11,549 nucleotides of DNA, from the NCBI GenBank assembly GCA_003820635.1, contig RPOS01000102.1:1-11549 (forward strand), given 5' to 3'. Under the pieces are notes generated by a model. The model saw only the letters and a list, made by a program, of their open reading frames with translations. It was not told the DNA's origin and searched no databases. Origin of the DNA: Verrucomicrobiaceae bacterium (GTDB lineage Bacteria; Verrucomicrobiota; Verrucomicrobiae; Verrucomicrobiales; Akkermansiaceae). Positions 6,127 to 11,549 of this stretch are shown here, piece by piece. Numbering within the stretch: the first letter of the stretch is position 1; every line of letters begins with the position of its first letter. The translations under genes were made by a program, and so were the position numbers.

Positions 6127-7374
6127 ATGCCGGTTCCTGCCGCAATCATCCACCGAGTGAGCGAACCGTCATCATTCGAACCTGAATTTGATATGGGAAT
6201 CGACGCCACACCGGTGGTCGTGCGGAAAGACGACCTGATTTTCAAATCAGGAGGCGCTGCCACGCTCAGTCCCGCGCAAGTCGAGTTCAACAAGCTGATG
6301 AAGCGCCTTGAAAATGCCCGCGCCAGGCATGATCAGGAACAAGCGCGCCTTGACCGGATTCTCGCGACCTGCATCCGCGAGTTGATGCCCTTGGTCGATG
6401 ATCTCCACCGGCTGGACTTCGAGTTGGTGATCCACGGCCATGCCGCGCTCCAAACGATGAAACTCACCGCCCGCCGCCGCGAATGGTTCGGGGATCTGAT
6501 GAGCGGCAAGGCGGGCGACCTGCTGGCCGACTCCTCCGGCCTCACCGACGCACAGCTTGAATCCCTGGGAAAAATCGCCCGAGAGCTGGGGCCTTCTCGC
6601 TCGGAACAGGCATCGAAAGAAGCCGAGGCCGATGAGTTTGATTTCCTGCGCAGCATGCTCGAGAAGGCCGCCCGCAAGGCGGGTGTGGATCTCGATCTGG
6701 GCGATCTGGACATCCACGGCGATCCCGCCGAGTTCGAGCGGCAGCTCCATGAGCGCATGGCTGCGGCCGCCGGGTCTTTGGAACAAAACCCATCCTCCGG
6801 AAAGACGCGCAAGCGCAAGCCAAGCAAGGCCCAACTGGAGCGGGAGCGGAAGCAACGCGAGATCGACGAGGCGAAACAACGCGACCTCAAATCACTCTAC
6901 AAGCAACTCGCCAAAGCCCTGCATCCCGATCTTGAAACGGATCCAACGCTCAAAAGCCACAAGGAGGACTGGATGAAGCGCCTCACCACCGCATACGCCG
7001 CCGCTGATCTGCGGGAACTCCTCCGCATCGAGATGGAATGGTTGGGCGAGGAGTCGTCCAACCTCGCGACCGCGGGTGATGAGAAGCTGAAGATTTATAG
7101 CATGATCCTCAAGGAGCAGATTGCGGAGATCAAGATTCAGACCGAGAGGCTCGTGGACCAACCGCAGTATTTCCCACTGCGGCGCTTCACGGATGATTTC
7201 ACCGGATACATGCCGGAACCGGTTGTGATCAAGCTCGGGCTGCGTGACGAGGTGGAGCGTCACCAATCAATGTTGCAGCTTCTCAAGCAAGGCGATGGTG
7301 AGACCCGCAAGATGATCAACGAATGGGCCGACAGCCACGCACGCGCCTCGCGCCAGCCGAAATTTCCATTCTGA
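6127..7374 (+). CDS. J-domain-like protein with internal HPD motif, function unknown
   Basis: A 415-residue soluble protein with no signal peptide or membrane segment. Residues 49-80 are charged and heptad-like, suggesting a coiled coil. Residues 186-200 form an acidic stretch rich in Asp and Leu, and 224-252 a very basic linker. Residues 253-307 form a J-like module: helix II DLKSLYKQLAKAL, then HPD (266-268), then a helix III-like segment ending near LLRIEMEWLG. HPD is the DnaK-activating tripeptide of J-proteins. However, this module sits two-thirds along the chain, helix I is not obvious, and there are no DnaJ zinc-finger or Gly/Phe regions. It is therefore not DnaJ or CbpA. It resembles proteins annotated only as J domain-containing. 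Residues 308-410 are helical and unassigned. The start is set by the strong ribosome binding site. It lies 43 bp after purB and may be cotranscribed; a functional link to purB is not evident. Confidence 0.75.
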   Translation: MPVPAAIIHRVSEPSSFEPEFDMGIDATPVVVRKDDLIFKSGGAATLSPAQVEFNKLMKRLENARARHDQEQARLDRILATCIRELMPLVDDLHRLDFELVIHGHAALQTMKLTARRREWFGDLMSGKAGDLLADSSGLTDAQLESLGKIARELGPSRSEQASKEAEADEFDFLRSMLEKAARKAGVDLDLGDLDIHGDPAEFERQLHERMAAAAGSLEQNPSSGKTRKRKPSKAQLERERKQREIDEAKQRDLKSLYKQLAKALHPDLETDPTLKSHKEDWMKRLTTAYAAADLRELLRIEMEWLGEESSNLATAGDEKLKIYSMILKEQIAEIKIQTERLVDQPQYFPLRRFTDDFTGYMPEPVVIKLGLRDEVERHQSMLQLLKQGDGETRKMINEWADSHARASRQPKFPF

Positions 7375-7386
7375 GCAACGCGATCC

Positions 7387-9768
7387 TCAGACTCCGGATC
7401 GGCCGATCATCAACAACCGCAGGCCGTTGAGGCAAACCAGCACGGTGCTGCCTTCGTGTCCGACCACGCCAAGGGGCAGCGGCAGGGAAAAGCCCAGCGC
7501 GGAGATCACCAGCACGACGATCACGGCGCTGGCGAAGATGAGGTTTTGCAGCAAGACGCGCCTTGCCCGGCGGGCGTGGGCCAGCAGCAACGGGATGTTT
7601 TCCAAGCGATCTCCCATCAGCACGATGTCCGCCGTTTCCATGGCCACATCGGTGCCGGCCGCACCCATGGCCACGCCGATGTCGGAGGTTGCCAGGGCGG
7701 GCGCGTCGTTCACTCCATCCCCCACCATCATCACCGAGCCTTCGGTCTTGAGCTCGCGGATGATGCGCAGTTTGTCCTCGGGAAGCAGGCCGGCGTGCAC
7801 TTCGTCCACCGCCGCCTCGCGGGCGATGGCTTCCGCCACCGGGCGCTGGTCTCCGGTGAGCATGACGACCTTTTTCACACCCAGCCGATGAAGCTCCGCC
7901 GACAGCTCGCGGGCGGCGGGGCGGATGGTGTCCGCCATGACGAGCACGGCCTCGGCCGTGACGGTGTCGCCATTACGGATGCCGAGCCAGACGCAGGTCT
8001 TGCCCATTGCCTGCAGCGGGGCGGAGTGCTTTTCAAGGGTTTCGAGACCAGTGGCGTTGAGTTCGCGCAACAGGCGCTCGCTGCCGACAAGGTGGCGGGT
8101 TTCGCCGACGGTGGCCTCGGCACCCTTGCCGGCGGTCGATTGGAAATCGGTTGCCGCCGGTGGATCGATGCCGAGATCCGCGGCGCTCTTGACGATGGCG
8201 TGGGCCAGCGGGTGCTCGGATTTAGCCTCCAGCGCGGCGGCGATCCGCAGCAGATCGAGCGCGTCTCCGGGGAGATTGTTAGATAGCGGATGGACGCCGC
8301 TGGCGGTGACGATCTCTGTTAGAGATGGCTTGCCCACGGTGAGCGTGCCGGTCTTGTCGATGGCGATGATGTCGATGTGTGCGGCGCGTTCCAGATGGGA
8401 GCCGCCCTTGATGAGGATGCCGCGCCGGGCCGCGCCGCCGATGGCTGACAGGACGGTGGCGGGTGTGGAAATGATCAGCGCACATGGCGAGGCGACGACC
8501 ATGATGGTCATGGCGCGGTAGAAGGCCTTGGGAAAATCCTCGTCTTGGAACAGGAATGGCACAAGGAAGACGGCGATGGTGAAGCCGATGACTCCCATGG
8601 CATAGTATTGCTCCGCACGCTCGAGGAAGCGCTGGGTCCTGGATTTCTCCGCCTGCGCCTCGGCGACGAGCTTCACCATGCGTGAGAGCGTCGAGTCCTC
8701 GGAACGCTTGGTGACCTTCAGTTCGATTCCGCCGCTCTGGTTGATGGTGCCGGCGAACAAAGGGCTGCCGGCCGTTTTGGAAACGGGTATCGACTCGCCG
8801 GTCAGCGATGACTCATCGACGTTGGTGCTGCCTTCTAACAAAATTCCGTCCACCGCGATCTGCTCGCCAGGGCGGACGATGACGATCTCGTCGATTTCGA
8901 TTTGCTCAACTGGAACCTTCACGCTGCCGTCGGCGCGTTTGACCAGTGCCTCGCTGGGCCGCAGCGTGAGCAGTGACTCAATGGCCTTCTGCGTGCGGTC
9001 CATCGCGTGGCGTTGCAGCACGTTTGAGAAACTGAAAAGAAACAACAGCAGCGCGCCCTCGAAGGGTGCGCCGATCAATGCCGCGCCGATCGCGGCGAGC
9101 ACCATCAACACGTCCACATCCAGCACTTTTTCGCGCAGCGAGGCGATGGCGGATCTCACACCCTGTTGCCCCGCGAAGAGATAGGCTCCGGCGTAAAGCC
9201 AGTGGGTCAAGGTGCCGACGCCGCCGGTCTTTTCCAGGATCAGCGCGGCGATGAGAAATGCCAGGCCGAGACCGCAGGAAATCTCCTCGTTGTACCCGCC
9301 GGCCAGCGTCTTCTGCCACAGTGTGCGTTGGTCCGCTGAACGGGGTGACAACGGCTTGATGTCGGCTCCGGTTTGCTTGAGGTCTTCGGCGATGCGGTCT
9401 TCCGGCTCGATGTTCGAGTCGAAGGTGACTGTTAGAACCTTGCCGAGGTAGGTGGCGGTGGCGCGGCGCACGCCCGGGATGCGCCCCACTTTTTTCTCCA
9501 GCTTCTGAGCGCAGGCTTCGCAGGCGTTTCCTTCCAGCCGGAAAGTGGACTTGCGGATGGCGGATTCCACTTGGGAGATGTGCTCCTTGAGAAGCGAGCG
9601 CACGTCGCTGTCGCTGAGTTTCGAGGGATCGAATTCCACATCCACCTTGGCATGTTGCGGATCGGTGGCCACTCGCAGGATGCCTTCGTGATCGGTCAGC
9701 GGGAGGTCGGGCTCTTGGTCGTTCATGTGGCGGGTGCGGGTTTCCAGAAGGCGCTGCATGAACATCAT
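7387..9768 (-). CDS. P1B-type heavy-metal-transporting ATPase (SPC/HEGST, P1B-4-like) with N-terminal CxxC domain
   Basis: An inner-membrane pump that exports transition-metal ions using ATP. It has 793 residues. Residues 30-65 look like half of a degenerate HMA fold without cysteines. Residues 74-140 form an HMA-like domain with CEAC (83-86). Transmembrane helices follow from about 163. The core has the actuator TGES (323-326), SPC in the permeation helix (427-429), phosphorylated Asp471 in DKTGTLT, SEHP (517-520), TGDQ (638-641), GDGVND (683-688) and HEGST in the last helix (771-775). SPC with HEGST marks the P1B-4 group (CoaT, CtpD, PfeT types; Co, Zn or Fe(II)), not CPC copper or zinc/cadmium pumps. 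An added HMA domain is less usual there. Alternative start: Met15 (9726); no Shine-Dalgarno supports either. It converges with the J-like gene across 12 bp. The 123 bp upstream show no clear promoter. Confidence 0.93.
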   Translation of the reverse strand: MMFMQRLLETRTRHMNDQEPDLPLTDHEGILRVATDPQHAKVDVEFDPSKLSDSDVRSLLKEHISQVESAIRKSTFRLEGNACEACAQKLEKKVGRIPGVRRATATYLGKVLTVTFDSNIEPEDRIAEDLKQTGADIKPLSPRSADQRTLWQKTLAGGYNEEISCGLGLAFLIAALILEKTGGVGTLTHWLYAGAYLFAGQQGVRSAIASLREKVLDVDVLMVLAAIGAALIGAPFEGALLLFLFSFSNVLQRHAMDRTQKAIESLLTLRPSEALVKRADGSVKVPVEQIEIDEIVIVRPGEQIAVDGILLEGSTNVDESSLTGESIPVSKTAGSPLFAGTINQSGGIELKVTKRSEDSTLSRMVKLVAEAQAEKSRTQRFLERAEQYYAMGVIGFTIAVFLVPFLFQDEDFPKAFYRAMTIMVVASPCALIISTPATVLSAIGGAARRGILIKGGSHLERAAHIDIIAIDKTGTLTVGKPSLTEIVTASGVHPLSNNLPGDALDLLRIAAALEAKSEHPLAHAIVKSAADLGIDPPAATDFQSTAGKGAEATVGETRHLVGSERLLRELNATGLETLEKHSAPLQAMGKTCVWLGIRNGDTVTAEAVLVMADTIRPAARELSAELHRLGVKKVVMLTGDQRPVAEAIAREAAVDEVHAGLLPEDKLRIIRELKTEGSVMMVGDGVNDAPALATSDIGVAMGAAGTDVAMETADIVLMGDRLENIPLLLAHARRARRVLLQNLIFASAVIVVLVISALGFSLPLPLGVVGHEGSTVLVCLNGLRLLMIGRSGV

Positions 9769-9891
9769 GCGCCGGATGCAGATGCCAAGCTGATAGTTCG
9801 CAAATACCCTCTTGATTGCGTGGCTATTGATACGCGTTCACAACAGGAGCGGATGACAAACAGTCGATGCGATCGGAGATCGGCGGGTGCC

Positions 9892-10254
9892 TCAGCGCTC
9901 ATCCTTTTCCACCGGGCCGTAATGGAAGCGGTGCAGGATGCGGTGGGCCACCGGGCCGAAAAGCAAGCCGGCCAGAACGAGGAAGGCGAGGCCGGAATAG
10001 AGCGCATAGGCCCCGGCGAAAATCTTGCCGGCCTCGGTTTTCATTTCATTCACAGGCCCCATGCCGCCGAGGATCATGGCCGCGTTGAGGAATGAGTCCG
10101 TGAGGGAAAGTCCTTCAAAATAGGCATATCCGAGCATGCCCAGCCCGAGTGAAATGCCGATCAACAGGCAACCAATCAGGAACGAGTGGGCAAGGCGCCG
10201 CAGGAAGGCCGTCTTGGAGATCAGTTGTTGCGAGCGGTGTTCGTAGCGGAACAT
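9892..10254 (-). CDS. Small two-TM membrane protein, channel-like TM-loop-TM layout
   Basis: A 120-residue protein with a basic N-terminus (1-20), a hydrophobic helix at about 22-45, a loop DSFLNAAMILGGMGPVN (53-69), a second hydrophobic helix at about 77-101 and a His/Arg-rich tail. TM, re-entrant-looking loop, TM is the layout of small potassium-channel pores, and I recall similar small proteins sometimes annotated as two-pore potassium channels. The selectivity sequence TVGYG is absent; GGMGP occupies that position, so channel function is unproven. The frame is open up to 10386, but that part is antisense-like overlap with mrp, so the MFRYEH start at 10254 is chosen. It lies 22 bp after mrp on the same strand and is probably cotranscribed. 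The reading frame, hydrophobic pattern and spacing support a real gene. Confidence 0.72.
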   Translation of the reverse strand: MFRYEHRSQQLISKTAFLRRLAHSFLIGCLLIGISLGLGMLGYAYFEGLSLTDSFLNAAMILGGMGPVNEMKTEAGKIFAGAYALYSGLAFLVLAGLLFGPVAHRILHRFHYGPVEKDER

Positions 10255-10276
10255 GATCGGATGCGATGATGTCCAT

Positions 10277-11549
<1,273 letters not shown>

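Noticed and set aside
7397..7408. Perfect 12-bp palindrome GATCGGCCGATC near the ATPase 3' end
   Set aside because: It has no loop, no T-run and lies within the coding sequence (residues RSAD-like codons before the stop). In GC-rich DNA such a palindrome can be chance; it does not act as a recognisable terminator.
7456..8286. 276-codon open frame on the plus strand inside the metal ATPase gene
   Set aside because: It is a His/Gly/Arg-rich antisense shadow with no family motif; the opposite strand encodes the complete ATPase domains.
9769..9891. Search for a promoter or metal-regulator operator upstream of the ATPase
   Set aside because: Partial TTGTCA- and TATCAA-like words occur but are about 21 nt apart, and no dyad resembling a known metal-sensor operator is convincing.

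Overview
This is a GC-rich, densely packed bacterial chromosome segment (about 60% G+C by eye). It carries ten genes in four alternating blocks, with no tRNA, rRNA, CRISPR array, insertion sequence or phage gene. I favour Verrucomicrobiota (Luteolibacter/Haloferula-like). The reasons are the GTGCAG variant in the TrxB FAD loop, an actinobacterial-looking PurB beside an alphaproteobacterial-style short Aat, and near-absence of Shine-Dalgarno sequences. This placement is an impression from remembered homologues, not a search result.

Block 1 (2-2462, +) is a tRNA-modification operon: the 3' part of queC, then queD, folE2 and aat. FolE2 converts GTP to dihydroneopterin triphosphate, QueD makes 6-carboxytetrahydropterin, and QueC makes preQ0. 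These are steps of queuosine precursor synthesis; queE is not in view and may lie upstream. The last gene, aat, overlaps folE2 and encodes the leucyl/phenylalanyl-tRNA-protein transferase of the N-degron pathway.

Block 2 (2491-4413, -) is a phosphohexomutase (PGM/PMM superfamily) convergent with aat. A 251-bp region with several dyads separates it from the divergent block 3 (4665-7374, +). Block 3 holds purB (adenylosuccinate lyase) and a 415-residue protein with a J-like HPD module in its C-terminal half. A hairpin lies just after the purB stop.

Block 4 (7387-11323, -) reads mrp/apbC (Fe-S carrier ATPase), a small two-TM protein with a channel-like layout, and a P1B-type metal ATPase carrying SPC and HEGST motifs plus an N-terminal CxxC domain. 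Metal and iron-sulfur handling is a plausible shared theme. At the right edge trxB (thioredoxin reductase) starts divergently from mrp and runs out of the window.

Most content is housekeeping, and I see no convincing new defence or mobile system. The most unexpected signal is at nucleotide level. GTTAG/CTAAC occurs 14 times, extending to GTTAGAA/TTCTAAC 7 times, across coding regions on both strands. Composition-matched words and the single-base neighbour GTCAG/CTGAC are scarce by comparison.
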